Source of the DNA: Alkalihalobacterium sp048323755
GTDB lineage: Bacteria > Bacillota > Bacilli > Bacillales > Bacillaceae_F
NCBI RefSeq assembly: GCF_048323755.1
Contig: NZ_JBLWFS010000002.1
Location: 124,001 to 188,000, forward strand
Direction of reading: 5' to 3'
DNA: 64,000 nucleotides
This document shows, in pieces, positions 1-8,690 of this stretch. The notes under the pieces are model-generated. The model saw only the letters and a list, made by a program, of their open reading frames with translations, did not search any database and was not told the DNA's origin. Numbering within the stretch: the first letter of the stretch is position 1; every line of letters begins with the position of its first letter. The translations under genes were made by a program, and so were the position numbers.

Positions 1-726
1 GTCAGAAACATGCGTCAATGGTAAGAAAAGCGGAAGAGGCCGTTTAGTACGACAAGCGCTGGAGGGCCAGCAATACGTGGCTTGCTCTTTACTCATGTTT
101 GAAGATAGATAAGCGAGCACAAAGTATACTCGACGGTACGTAGCTTAATAATGAAAGGTGACACAAACTATACTATCATTACTTTTTTGGAGCATTAGCA
201 GAAATTTGAGGGCTAGCCTGAATTAATGGAGTAAAAATTTGAGGGCATTAGACGTTAGGGGACTGAGAGGACCTTAATTTAGTGAAAACCCCCTCATTTA
301 TGGATTTCACGGACTGAGAGGCTCTTATTTGCCTAAAATCATTACACAACTCCATGAAAACTAGTAAATAAGGGCTTCTGAGTCCTCTAAACTAAACAAA
401 AGTGGCTTATTGACACAAATAAAGACCTCTCAGTCCCCCTATTCTATTTCATGTTGGAGTTAGCAGTTACTAATAAGCATGGACTTGTGAAGTCTTTGAA
501 ACGATGAGCATGTGAAGCCTGTGAAACAATGCGCGCGCCAACTCCAACTTAAAAACTAGCCGAACATTCGTATTTGCATAGGCAGGCCGACTGACCACTG
601 CCCCCGCCATCCAAAGGTTTTTCCTCAAGGAAAAAAGGCGACTCCAGTAAAGTAATCACGACAATAAAATGGATTGTCATCACATCATACCGCGTAACCA
701 ATACTTAGGAGTCACCCTCACCCTGC
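1..726. other. Intergenic region rich in repeat DNA
   Basis: No convincing gene is seen. Bases 24-76 are a partial copy of the dispersed repeat that occurs twice near 57.3-57.7 kb (shared core GACAAGCGCTGGAGGGCCAG). Bases 256-441 form a long imperfect palindrome built from the motif GGACTGAGAGG. A short hairpin (TTTTTCC-TCAA-GGAAAAA, 618-635) lies just downstream of metY but lacks a clear U-tract. Confidence 0.6.
256..441. repeat. Imperfect long palindrome (MITE-like)
   Basis: The left part contains GGGGACTGAGAGG (258-270) and GGACTGAGAGG (311-321); the right part contains their reverse complements, with CCTCTCAGTCCCC at 426-438 and an imperfect copy at 375-387. The two halves can fold on each other over roughly 80 bases. 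No ORF is present. It could be a miniature mobile element or a transcribed stem-loop; no target-site duplication was established. Confidence 0.5.
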
Positions 727-2013
727 TTAGCTTTGGCTCTTTACAAGCGCTTGCTCAATATCATGAATAATATCATTTACATTTTCAATTCCGATTGAAA
801 GACGGATAAGCTCTGGCGTTACGCCAGCTGCTCTTTGATCTGCTTCAGACAACTGTTGGTGGGTTGTGCTTGCAGGGTGAATGACGAGCGATTTCGCATC
901 ACCTACATTGGCAACATGGGAAAGCAATTCTAGTGCATTGATGAATTTCTTTCCTTCTTCCGTACCACCTTTAATACCAAACGTAAGAATTGCTCCTTTA
1001 CCATCTGGTAAGTATTTGTTGGCTAAATCGTATGAGCGGTGTGACGGTAGGCCGGCATAACTTACCCACTCGACAAGCTCATGGTTATCTAAAAATTGAG
1101 CCACTTTCTCCGTATTTTCACAATGACGCTCCATACGCAAGTGAAGCGTTTCTAATCCTTGTAATAATAGGAAAGAGTTTAACGGCGCAATTGCTGGTCC
1201 TAAGTCACGTAACAGCTGTACACGCGCTTTAATAATGTATGCTAAGTTTCCTAAAGCTTCAGTATAGACTAAACCGTGATAACTCGGATCCGGCTCAGAC
1301 AGTCCAGGAAACTTCCCGTTACCCCAGTCGAACTTTCCACCATCAACAATAACTCCACCAATTGATGTTCCATGTCCACCCATAAATTTAGTCGCAGAAT
1401 GAACAACAATATCCGCTCCGTGCTCAATCGGACGACATAATGCTGGTGTTACTAAAGTCGCATCAACCATAAGCGGAATTCCATTTCGGTGAGCAACGGC
1501 TGCCACAGCTTCTACATCCAGAATGTCTCCTTGAGGATTTCCAATCATTTCACCATATAGCAACTTCGTATTCGGTGTGATCGCGCGTTCAAATGCTTCA
1601 GGATCCGTACCATCAACAAGGTGAACGGTAATTCCCATCTTTTTTAACGTATGTACAAATAAGTTGTACGTTCCCCCGTATAATGCACTTGAAGCAACGA
1701 TTTCATCACCATTCTCACATATGTTAAGGATAGCTAGGTGTATAGCTGAACTTCCGCTAGCTGTAGCGAGCGCTGCCACTCCGCCTTCTAGCTCAGCGAC
1801 ACGTTTTTCGAATACGTCTTGTGTCGGGTTCATAATACGCGTGTAAATATTCCCAGGTTCTGCCAAAGAAAAAAGGTTCGCTGCATGTTCAGTGCTTTTA
1901 AAGCCGTATGATGTTGTTTGATAAATAGGTACAGCTCTTGATTGCGTGGTAGGATCTACTTCTTGTCCTCCATGAACAGCAATAGTTTCTAAAGACCACT
2001 TGTTTTCACTCAT
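727..2013 (-). CDS. metY: O-acetylhomoserine sulfhydrylase (MetY-type)
   Basis: PLP enzyme of the Cys/Met metabolism family that makes homocysteine (or methionine) from O-acetylhomoserine and a sulfur nucleophile. The 428-residue product has the family N-terminus (ETIAVHGGQEVDPTTQSRA), the substrate/PLP region YTRIMNPTQDVFEKR and the Schiff-base lysine in HSATKFMGGHG. I place the start at the ATG giving MSENKW because AGGAGG lies 8 nt upstream; an upstream in-frame ATG has no such site. It sits immediately downstream of comEA on the same strand, with only about 110 bp between them. No S-box leader is visible. It could in principle act on another activated homoserine, but length and motifs fit MetY well. 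Confidence 0.9.
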   Translation of the reverse strand: MSENKWSLETIAVHGGQEVDPTTQSRAVPIYQTTSYGFKSTEHAANLFSLAEPGNIYTRIMNPTQDVFEKRVAELEGGVAALATASGSSAIHLAILNICENGDEIVASSALYGGTYNLFVHTLKKMGITVHLVDGTDPEAFERAITPNTKLLYGEMIGNPQGDILDVEAVAAVAHRNGIPLMVDATLVTPALCRPIEHGADIVVHSATKFMGGHGTSIGGVIVDGGKFDWGNGKFPGLSEPDPSYHGLVYTEALGNLAYIIKARVQLLRDLGPAIAPLNSFLLLQGLETLHLRMERHCENTEKVAQFLDNHELVEWVSYAGLPSHRSYDLANKYLPDGKGAILTFGIKGGTEEGKKFINALELLSHVANVGDAKSLVIHPASTTHQQLSEADQRAAGVTPELIRLSIGIENVNDIIHDIEQALVKSQS

Positions 2014-2122
2014 GCTTTTCTTCCTCCTACTCCCACCCAAAAAAATCAGATAGAAATTATATGAATTTTCCGCTGATTATATCCTTTATCTAGCCAGTTG
2101 TCAATTTATTATGAGTTTTCTG

Positions 2123-2734
2123 TTATCTTACTGCTATATCATCTTTCATCTTTTCAATGGATTTTGGACCAATGCCTGAGACATTTTGTAATTCTTCGAC
2201 GGTTTGAAAGGGACCATTTTCATCACGATATGAAATGATTGCAGTTGCTTTTGCCGGACCGATACCAGGCAGTTTTTGAAGTTCATCGGCTGTTGCCTGA
2301 TTAATGTTAATTGTTCCATTCTCACTTGTTGATGATTGGTTACCGACCATAACTGACTCTGACATCGGCGGATCTTCCTCCCCCACTTTAGGAATATATA
2401 TCGCCATTGCATCAGAAAGAATTGCAGCTAAATTAATTTTCATTTCATCTGCATCTGGGGTTAACCCACCCGCTAATTCAATGAGATCTTTCATTCGTTG
2501 CCCCTCTTCTAGTTCGTAAACACCTGGTGAAATAACTTCTCCTTTTACATCGACAATAATTGAAAGGTTCGGTTCAACTATAACTTGTTCTTTTTCCTCC
2601 TCTTCTTCATAGTACCAGTTTAGTTCTTCTGCATCGGAGTTGTTGTCAAAGTCAAAAATAAAGCTTACACTTACTACTAGAAGTGATACTCCAATCAAAC
2701 AAACGAGCCATAGCTCACGCTTGGAGAATTTCAT
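2123..2734 (-). CDS. comEA: Competence DNA receptor ComEA
   Basis: Membrane-anchored DNA-binding protein of the natural transformation machinery. The product has one N-terminal transmembrane helix (about residues 9-28), an acidic linker, an SLBB-type domain (IIVDVKGEVISPGVYEL) and two C-terminal helix-hairpin-helix units (NINQATADELQKLPGIG and VEELQNVSGIGPKS). Two adjacent ATGs are possible; the second (2734) has better spacing from GAGGTG. In Bacillus subtilis comEA is followed by comEB and comEC; here the next gene is metY, so the channel gene comEC must lie elsewhere or be absent. The divergent side keeps the usual comER neighbour. Confidence 0.9.
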   Translation of the reverse strand: MKFSKRELWLVCLIGVSLLVVSVSFIFDFDNNSDAEELNWYYEEEEEKEQVIVEPNLSIIVDVKGEVISPGVYELEEGQRMKDLIELAGGLTPDADEMKINLAAILSDAMAIYIPKVGEEDPPMSESVMVGNQSSTSENGTININQATADELQKLPGIGPAKATAIISYRDENGPFQTVEELQNVSGIGPKSIEKMKDDIAVR

Positions 2735-2767
2735 CATTACACCTCGCTTTAGGAAAGGATGTTAAAT

Positions 2768-3034
2768 ATGAGTGTACACTTAGCGATATCTAAACAGGTT
2801 GAAAACCATATAAATGGACAAATGGAGTTTAAAAGGCTAGAGGCCATGCGGGAAGCAACTATTGAAAAGGTAGTAGCTGATGCGAAGAAAGGTAACGATT
2901 TTTCAGTTACTGAAATTAATCAAATTACAAACGAGATGAACGGAATTGCGATGAAGTTTGGTTTTCCGACTAGAAAAACGGTGACCAAAGAAATGGTTAC
3001 TGAATACACAAAGAGATCGAAAGCAAACCGTTAA
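2768..3034 (+). CDS. ypbS: YpbS-like DUF2533 protein
   Basis: Small soluble protein of 88 residues resembling B. subtilis YpbS (DUF2533), a Bacillaceae family without a known function. The sequence is largely helical and charged, ending KEMVTEYTKRSKANR. The ATG at 2768 is preferred over an in-frame ATG three codons earlier because AAAGGA is 8 nt upstream of it. It is inserted between comEA (divergent, about 33 bp away) and comER (same strand), which is not the B. subtilis arrangement. Confidence 0.75.
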   Translation: MSVHLAISKQVENHINGQMEFKRLEAMREATIEKVVADAKKGNDFSVTEINQITNEMNGIAMKFGFPTRKTVTKEMVTEYTKRSKANR

Positions 3035-3058
3035 TTTAAAAATAAACATAATACGATA

Positions 3059-3145
3059 GCATCCCTCATATATTTACGTTAAAGACTGTCTAGAGGACAT
3101 TCTGTAGCCCCTATGTGAGCACAGCGTGAGGAAAAGGAGGGATGC
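3059..3145 (+). promoter_or_regulatory. Leader inverted repeat covering the comER ribosome-binding site
   Basis: GCATCCCTC (3059-3067) is exactly complementary to GAGGGATGC (3137-3145), which contains most of the comER Shine-Dalgarno sequence (GGAGG, 3136-3140). Pairing would close a loop of about 69 nt and hide the ribosome-binding site four bases before the ATG. Whether this works as a switch is inference; no known riboswitch class was recognised in the loop. Confidence 0.45.
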
Positions 3146-3148
3146 AAC

Positions 3149-3985
3149 ATGAATATTGGGATAATCGGTACAGGAAGCATGGGAACCATTTTAATTGATT
3201 CCTTGATTGAAGCAAAAGCTGTCACTCCATCCCAGCTGTTCATTCATAATCGCACATTAGAAAAAGCAAAAAATCTTGGGAAGAAGCACCATTCACTTAA
3301 CATATGTGAAACACCAAATGAGGTTGTACGGAAAACGGACTTCATTTTCATTTGTGTTAAACCTCTACAATTTCACTCGTTATTAGAGTCGATTCAGGCC
3401 GATTTTTACAGCAACCAATTACTCGTTTCCATTACAAGTCCGATTGCCGTACAGCAGCTTGAACAGATGGTAAATTGTAAAGTGGCAAGAGCAATTCCGA
3501 GTATTTTAAACCGGGCACACGCGGGTCCTTCACTACTAAGTTTCGGTAGCCGTTGTTCAAGTAAAGATAAAGAGGTACTCACCTCCCTTCTCAGTCATAT
3601 TTCTACTCCTCTTGTCATTGAAGAAAATGTTACGAGAGTTGCTTCGGATATCGTAAGTTGCGGTCCTGCTTTTTTTAGTTACATTTTACAACGATTTGTG
3701 GACGCGGCTGTAAGACAAACTGAAATTACAGAAGAAGATGCAACGACACTTGCAACGAATATGATCATCGGAATGGGGAAACTGTTGGAAAAAGAGGTTT
3801 TTACATTACCAACATTACAACAAAGAGTCTGTGTACCTGGGGGCATCACTGGTGAAGGAATTAAAGTTTTAGAAGAAGAAATTGGTCAAATGTTTGATCA
3901 TCTTTTTCAGCAAACACATGCCAAGTATTACGAAGACAAAGAGTTAATTGAACAACAATTTTCTTCTAAAACATACAAAGAATAA
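3149..3985 (+). CDS. comER: ComER, pyrroline-5-carboxylate reductase-like protein
   Basis: ProC-family protein encoded next to comEA, 278 residues. The N-terminal Rossmann motif is IGIIGTGSMG (residues 3-12), followed by the family segment FIFICVKPLQF and, in the C-terminal domain, GPAFFSYILQ and VCVPGGITGEGIKVLEE. The reaction in vivo is not established; in B. subtilis comER is linked to competence, biofilm and sporulation phenotypes. The Shine-Dalgarno AAGGAGG is strong but may be sequestered by the leader repeat at 3059-3145. The stop codon lies inside the following bidirectional terminator. Confidence 0.88.
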   Translation: MNIGIIGTGSMGTILIDSLIEAKAVTPSQLFIHNRTLEKAKNLGKKHHSLNICETPNEVVRKTDFIFICVKPLQFHSLLESIQADFYSNQLLVSITSPIAVQQLEQMVNCKVARAIPSILNRAHAGPSLLSFGSRCSSKDKEVLTSLLSHISTPLVIEENVTRVASDIVSCGPAFFSYILQRFVDAAVRQTEITEEDATTLATNMIIGMGKLLEKEVFTLPTLQQRVCVPGGITGEGIKVLEEEIGQMFDHLFQQTHAKYYEDKELIEQQFSSKTYKE

Positions 3986-4021
3986 GACAAGAGACTTTAC
4001 TCGTCTCTTGTCTTATTCTTT
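3977..4021. terminator. Bidirectional terminator comER/yqeM
   Basis: A perfect 19-bp stem (3977-3995 with 4003-4021) and a 7-nt loop TTTACTC, with A-rich and T-rich flanks. It includes the comER stop and separates the two convergent genes. Confidence 0.9.
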
Positions 4022-4041
4022 GTTTAAATTCAAATTCCTGC

Positions 4042-4782
4042 TTATTTTTTTCGCGCCACAAAAAAAATTCGCTCACTGATTTCAGTAATCTCTTTACCAA
4101 AGTCTGCACTGATTTCCAGAACTGAAAACCCTGCCTCTTCTAACCACTGTTTATATTGCTCAATAGTATAGGTTCGCTGTTCATGGAACTCTTCATAACG
4201 AGCATATGTCTGATCTTCATTTTGAACAAAAAACGTTAAATCGTGTTCAACACTATATGGAAATTCTCCTTCAAACACCTTCCAAATATACGAGATATTT
4301 TCATCGTCATCTGCAAAAATTTGCCCCGTAAAAATTTCGTCCATTTTATAACACGAATGGACATCCAATAGTAATAATCCATTATCCTTTAATGATCGGT
4401 TAAAGGCTAAGAATGCAGCTTGAACATCGTCTTCATTCGGTAAGTAGTTTAAACTGTCACAATACGTAAGAACTGCGTCAAAATGACCAAGTCCTTCTAA
4501 ATGTCTCATATCTTGCTCAAACAACTTTGCAGTTACCTTTGCTGCCTCAACCTTATTATTGGCAACGACCAACATATCACTCGATAGATCGACTCCTGTC
4601 ACATCGTACCCGTTTTTGGCTAATCGAAGCAAAAGTTCTCCAGTCCCGCAACCAACATCTAATAATTCTTTAGCTTCTGGTAAATATAGGTGCAGCTTTT
4701 CTTTTGTGAATGTTAACCACTCATCATACGGTGCGTCCTTCATTAATTGATCATATAAGTAAGCAAACTGCTCGTAGTTCAT
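4042..4782 (-). CDS. yqeM: Class I SAM-dependent methyltransferase YqeM
   Basis: Soluble methyltransferase of 246 residues with the SAM-binding motif LLDVGCGTGELLLRL (about residues 40-54) followed by the acidic strand end VTGVDLSSDML. The substrate is unknown; the family is a conserved member of the nadD-yqeK-rsfS operon in Bacillaceae. The start has GGAAGG 7 nt upstream. It is the last gene of the minus-strand yqe block and ends at the bidirectional terminator shared with comER. Confidence 0.85.
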   Translation of the reverse strand: MNYEQFAYLYDQLMKDAPYDEWLTFTKEKLHLYLPEAKELLDVGCGTGELLLRLAKNGYDVTGVDLSSDMLVVANNKVEAAKVTAKLFEQDMRHLEGLGHFDAVLTYCDSLNYLPNEDDVQAAFLAFNRSLKDNGLLLLDVHSCYKMDEIFTGQIFADDDENISYIWKVFEGEFPYSVEHDLTFFVQNEDQTYARYEEFHEQRTYTIEQYKQWLEEAGFSVLEISADFGKEITEISERIFFVARKK

Positions 4783-4801
4783 CGTTTTTCCTTCCTATCA
4801 A

Positions 4802-5155
4802 CTACAGTAGTTCCCCTTCAAGCTCCATCACTTGTGCGTCGCCCCATAGTTTTTCTAAATTGTAGTATGAACGTTCGTCATGGTGGAACACATGCACCAC
4901 AATGTCGTTTAAGTCAACAAGGACCCAACGTGCTTGATCAAATCCTTCTAAACGTTTTAAATCAATTCCATTTTCTTGAGCGACTTTCTTTAGTTCATGT
5001 GCGATCGCCTGCACTTGTTTATCTGAGTTCCCGTGACAAATAATAAAATAGTCAGCAATTAGAGAAACACCCTTCATATTGAGCACGACAATATCTTCCG
5101 CTCTCTTGTCATCAATTGCATTTACAGCTAGTTTTAATACTTTATTTACATCCAT
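4802..5155 (-). CDS. rsfS: Ribosomal silencing factor RsfS
   Basis: RsfS (YqeL) binds ribosomal protein L14 on the 50S subunit and blocks subunit joining, damping translation when nutrients are low. The 117-residue product shows the family signatures: VVLNMKGVSLIADYFIICHG in the core strand-helix, RLEGFDQARWVLVDLNDIVVHVF in the C-terminal half, and YYNLEKLWGDA near the end. The gene lies 16 bp downstream of yqeK and 19 bp upstream of yqeM, so co-transcription is likely. Its Shine-Dalgarno is a strong AAGGAGGT. Confidence 0.95.
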   Translation of the reverse strand: MDVNKVLKLAVNAIDDKRAEDIVVLNMKGVSLIADYFIICHGNSDKQVQAIAHELKKVAQENGIDLKRLEGFDQARWVLVDLNDIVVHVFHHDERSYYNLEKLWGDAQVMELEGELL

Positions 5156-5171
5156 TAAGTTAATTACCTCC

Positions 5172-5738
5172 TTATTTTTTCCGTTCAGTTATTAGGTGAT
5201 TGTAAGCTGCTAAAGTATCTGGATATACCAATTGATTTTTTTTCATTAAAAATGCCATCGTATTACGTAACGACATAATGCATGCATAATTTAGATCTTT
5301 TACAGCAACTTCTCTCACTTCTTCCACACCAGGAAAATGCCTTCCAGGTTCAATATAGTCAGCTAAAAAAACGACCTTTTCTAACGTTGTCATATCCGGT
5401 TTACCCGTCGTATGAAAACGGATGGCAGATAATACTTCCTCATCACTGATTCCAACCTCATGTTTTACCCAATACGCTCCACATGGGGCATGAAGTAATT
5501 CATCACCATAATTAAGAAAATCATCACCTAAATTTTGTTCTTTTATGAGCTGACGCATTTCTTCTTTCGGTCGAAATTTAGCATAATCGTGAAAAATGCT
5601 AGCTAGTTCCGCTTTTCCTTGGTCGATCCCTTCTTGTTTAGCAAGTTGTATGGCCGTTTCCATTACACCGATTGTATGAGTATAACGATGATCGGTTAAG
5701 TGAGGCTTAACGATTTCTAACGCTTGTACTCGTTCCAT
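5172..5738 (-). CDS. yqeK: YqeK HD-domain diadenosine tetraphosphate hydrolase
   Basis: HD-family metal phosphohydrolase of 188 residues; YqeK proteins hydrolyse Ap4A symmetrically to ADP. Metal ligands are visible as YTHTIGVMETA, FHDYAKF, LLHAPCGAYWV and FLADYIEPGRHF. The ATG at 5738 (MERVQAL) has GAGGAG 10 nt upstream and overlaps the 3' end of nadD by 32 bp, which supports translational coupling. The open frame extends further upstream, but that part lies inside nadD. Confidence 0.9.
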   Translation of the reverse strand: MERVQALEIVKPHLTDHRYTHTIGVMETAIQLAKQEGIDQGKAELASIFHDYAKFRPKEEMRQLIKEQNLGDDFLNYGDELLHAPCGAYWVKHEVGISDEEVLSAIRFHTTGKPDMTTLEKVVFLADYIEPGRHFPGVEEVREVAVKDLNYACIMSLRNTMAFLMKKNQLVYPDTLAAYNHLITERKK

Positions 5739-6303
5739 ATAACTTTCTCTCCTCAATAAACTGACGGACTTGTTCAGGTACAAAGTAGCGAATGCTCCGC
5801 CCATCTTTAAGTCTGTCTCTAATATCTGATGAAGAAATATCCACTTGAGGAATCGTTAATAATTTCAACTTCTCTTCATACTTGGAAGAGTGGGAGTATC
5901 CAGGTCGCTGAAGGCCAACGAACGTCACATACTCAAACAACTCATCGATACGTTCCCACGTATGGAGTTGTTCAATCATATCTCCACCAATAATAAAGTA
6001 AAATTCCACATCTGGTAATCTCATTTTAAGCTCTTTTAATGTGTCTACTGTATAAGAGGGGCCTTTTCGCTCTAACTCAACGGTAGAAACAATAAATTGC
6101 TCAACACCTTCAATTGCTTTGGTTACCATCTCGATACGGTCAGTAACAGATGATACATCATCGTTTTTTTTATGGGGAGGAATATTTGCTGGCATAAACC
6201 ATAGTTCATCTAACTTACATTGCTCCAGTACTTCTTGAGCAATGAGTAAGTGCCCGATATGCGGAGGGTCAAATGTACCTCCAAGAATACCGATTTTTCG
6301 CAT
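5707..6303 (-). CDS. nadD: Nicotinate-nucleotide adenylyltransferase NadD
   Basis: NadD converts nicotinate mononucleotide and ATP to deamido-NAD in NAD synthesis. The 198-residue protein carries the nucleotidyltransferase motif GGTFDPPHIGHLL (residues 8-20) and the C-terminal SSSDIRDRLKDG motif that contacts ATP. Length is typical. The start is preceded by GGGGAGAAGG. It overlaps yqeK and follows yhbY within the conserved operon. Confidence 0.95.
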   Translation of the reverse strand: MRKIGILGGTFDPPHIGHLLIAQEVLEQCKLDELWFMPANIPPHKKNDDVSSVTDRIEMVTKAIEGVEQFIVSTVELERKGPSYTVDTLKELKMRLPDVEFYFIIGGDMIEQLHTWERIDELFEYVTFVGLQRPGYSHSSKYEEKLKLLTIPQVDISSSDIRDRLKDGRSIRYFVPEQVRQFIEERKLYGTSTSVRNR

Positions 6304-6328
6304 AATCCTTCTCCCCTTTATCTTCTAA

Positions 6329-6622
6329 TTATTGTGGGAGCTCCAGCTGTTTATTTTCTCTTGATTCTTTATACAATACTATAGTATTCCCAATCACTTG
6401 AACAATTTCAGCTCTGGTCCCTTTACTTAAATCATTTGCCACTTCATCTTTATCGTCTTCACAATTTTGTAAGACGCTTACCTTTAATAATTCTCTTGCT
6501 TCTAATGCATCATTAATTTGTTTAATCATATTGTCATTCACTCCGCCTTTTCCTACTTGAAAAATAGGTGTTAGGTGATGTGCCTTAGAGCGTAAGAAAC
6601 GTTTTTGTTTTCCTTTTAACAT
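6329..6622 (-). CDS. yhbY: YhbY-family ribosome assembly RNA-binding protein (YqeI)
   Basis: CRM-domain RNA-binding protein of 97 residues that associates with pre-50S particles in other bacteria. The conserved segments LRSKAHHLTPIFQVGKGGV (GKGG loop) and KVSVLQNCEDD are present, with IVQVIGNTIVLYKES at the end. AGGAGG lies about 12 nt before the ATG, a slightly long spacing. It is in the same order between aroE and nadD as in B. subtilis. Confidence 0.92.
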   Translation of the reverse strand: MLKGKQKRFLRSKAHHLTPIFQVGKGGVNDNMIKQINDALEARELLKVSVLQNCEDDKDEVANDLSKGTRAEIVQVIGNTIVLYKESRENKQLELPQ

Positions 6623-6627
6623 GTATT

Positions 6628-7467
6628 TTAAAATCCTCCTAGTTGTTTTAATACAATATTTTCCATTTCATGGCGGTCAGGTGCAACACCTGTCCACTTT
6701 TCAAAAGCGAGTGCTCCTTGTTCCACGAACATCCCAACTCCATTTAGAATGGTTGCTCCTTTACCTTCTGCTTCAAGCAAAAGTTTCGTCTTTAAGGGAT
6801 TATAAATTAAGTCACTCACGACTGCTGCTTTTTTTAAATTCTTTAAATGAATTGGCAGATGATCTGTGTGAGGACTCATTCCAACTGAAGTCGTATTAAT
6901 AATTAGATCATATTCGTTCAGTCGTTCCCCGGCTTCTTCTATTGAAAGAACCTCTACGTCTGCCTGACCACAATTACATTCACTTGCAAGTATCGCTGCT
7001 TTTTCATTTGTACGATTTGCAATGTCCAACTCGGAAACACCGTACTTGGAAAGAACCGTAAACACAGCACGTGCCGCTCCGCCGGCACCAATAATCAATG
7101 TCTTCATCTGCTGAAGCTCTTGTCCAGTTACTTTCAATAATGATTGTAAGTAACCTTCTCCATCCGTGTTATAACCGATTAGTTTTCCATCTTTATTTAC
7201 AACTGTATTAACAGCACCAATTAACTTAGCTTCCTCTTCAACCTCATCTAGAAACTTCATCACATTTACTTTATGAGGAATAGTTACGTTAAATCCCTTA
7301 ATTCCTAGTGCACGGATTCCTGAAATTGCAGCTTCAAGGTCTTCTTCCTTTACATCAAAAGCCTGATAATGATGGTCTACGTCTAGATTTCGAAAAGCAT
7401 CATTATGCATACTTGGTGACATCGAATGACTTACCGGGTGACCAATCAATCCAAATAGTTTCCCCAT
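6628..7467 (-). CDS. aroE: Shikimate dehydrogenase AroE
   Basis: NADPH-dependent reduction of 3-dehydroshikimate to shikimate in aromatic amino acid synthesis. In order, the 279-residue product has the substrate motif GHPVSHSMSPSMHNDAF (residues 9-25), the catalytic-lysine segment FNVTIPHKV, GYNTDGEGY, and the cofactor loop IGAGGAARAV. Only 5 bp separate it from yhbY. The start has AAGGGAGAG upstream. Confidence 0.95.
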   Translation of the reverse strand: MGKLFGLIGHPVSHSMSPSMHNDAFRNLDVDHHYQAFDVKEEDLEAAISGIRALGIKGFNVTIPHKVNVMKFLDEVEEEAKLIGAVNTVVNKDGKLIGYNTDGEGYLQSLLKVTGQELQQMKTLIIGAGGAARAVFTVLSKYGVSELDIANRTNEKAAILASECNCGQADVEVLSIEEAGERLNEYDLIINTTSVGMSPHTDHLPIHLKNLKKAAVVSDLIYNPLKTKLLLEAEGKGATILNGVGMFVEQGALAFEKWTGVAPDRHEMENIVLKQLGGF

Positions 7468-7482
7468 CGTTCTCTCTCCCTT

Positions 7483-8589
7483 TTAAATGAGCGCTGGACG
7501 AATCGTTACACCTACACCTTTAGGAGCATATGCTTGGACGTGTACATTTTCTTGATGTATTGAAACCCACCCTAAACCAGAATAGACAATATCGCTTTTT
7601 TCTTTGATGTAAAATTCATGTTTAACTAGTTCCGGTAGGTTTTCTTTTGTTTCCGGCCCTGGTGGTGACAACAATTCACCTAAGTGATTTTGATACAACT
7701 CATCTGCCTTCTCCAATTTTGTTCGATGAATATGAATTTCGTTTGAGAAATAACAAACAAATGAACTTCTCTCTCCTTCTACAAAATCAAACCTTGCTAA
7801 TCCACCAAAATACAATGTTTGTTCTCGGTTTAATTGAAACACCATGGCTTTAATTTCTTTTTTCGGTGTGATCGTTTTTAATTCTTTTTTATCAATATAA
7901 TGAGCGATTTGATGGTGATTAATTATACCAGGTGTGTCATATAGAGCAGAGCCATCGTCTAACGGAATATCAATCATATCTAAGGTCGTACCAGGAAAGT
8001 GTGATGTCGTAATTAATTGCTCTTCATCGCCACCAAATTCTTTAATCAATCGATTGATAAATGTGGACTTCCCGACATTTGTACAACCGACAACGTAAAC
8101 ATCTTTACCTTTTCTCAGCTCTTCGATGCGATTAGCCACATCTAATACACCATGACCTTTTTCAGCACTAATCAACATCACATCAATTGGTTTCAAACCT
8201 AAATCTTTTGAGGAGCGTTTCATCCAATTAATCAATTTGTTAGGATTCAGCGATTTAGGAAGCAAATCCACTTTATTTCCTACTAAAAGAACATCATTAT
8301 TACCTACAAAACGGTGTAAGCCAGGTAACCAACTTCCATTGAAGTCAAAAATATCAACGATTTTTACGATGAGAGAATTGGTTTCCCCTAACGTATTTAA
8401 GATTTTTAAGAAATCATCATCTGTTAATTTAACATCCTGGACTTCATTATAATGTTTTAAACGGAAGCAACGTTGACAGATAATTACATCGCGTTCTAAT
8501 GCTGAAGCTGGGGCGTACCCCAATTCACTTTTGTCAATGGATTGAACTTTGACACCGCAACCAGCACAAATAATATCTTTTTCTTCCAC
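7483..8589 (-). CDS. yqeH: Circularly permuted GTPase YqeH
   Basis: Ribosome-biogenesis GTPase needed for 30S assembly. The N-terminus holds a four-cysteine zinc finger (CAGC at about 9-12 and CQRC at about 38-41). GTPase motifs appear in the permuted order: NKVDLLPK (G4) first, then GCTNVGKSTFINRL (G1) and DTPG (G3). The 368-residue length is normal. The start is GTG with GGAGG 7 nt upstream. In B. subtilis the gene upstream is yqeG; no YqeG-like HAD protein is found here. Confidence 0.95.
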   Translation of the reverse strand: MEEKDIICAGCGVKVQSIDKSELGYAPASALERDVIICQRCFRLKHYNEVQDVKLTDDDFLKILNTLGETNSLIVKIVDIFDFNGSWLPGLHRFVGNNDVLLVGNKVDLLPKSLNPNKLINWMKRSSKDLGLKPIDVMLISAEKGHGVLDVANRIEELRKGKDVYVVGCTNVGKSTFINRLIKEFGGDEEQLITTSHFPGTTLDMIDIPLDDGSALYDTPGIINHHQIAHYIDKKELKTITPKKEIKAMVFQLNREQTLYFGGLARFDFVEGERSSFVCYFSNEIHIHRTKLEKADELYQNHLGELLSPPGPETKENLPELVKHEFYIKEKSDIVYSGLGWVSIHQENVHVQAYAPKGVGVTIRPALI

Positions 8590-8690
8590 TATTCATCCTC
8601 CAATGTTCGTGCTTTTAAGTAACTTTTCTTTTCTCTACACTTTTCCTTATTCTTATTATTTGAAACAAGTATCTTGTTATCCTCTTATGT

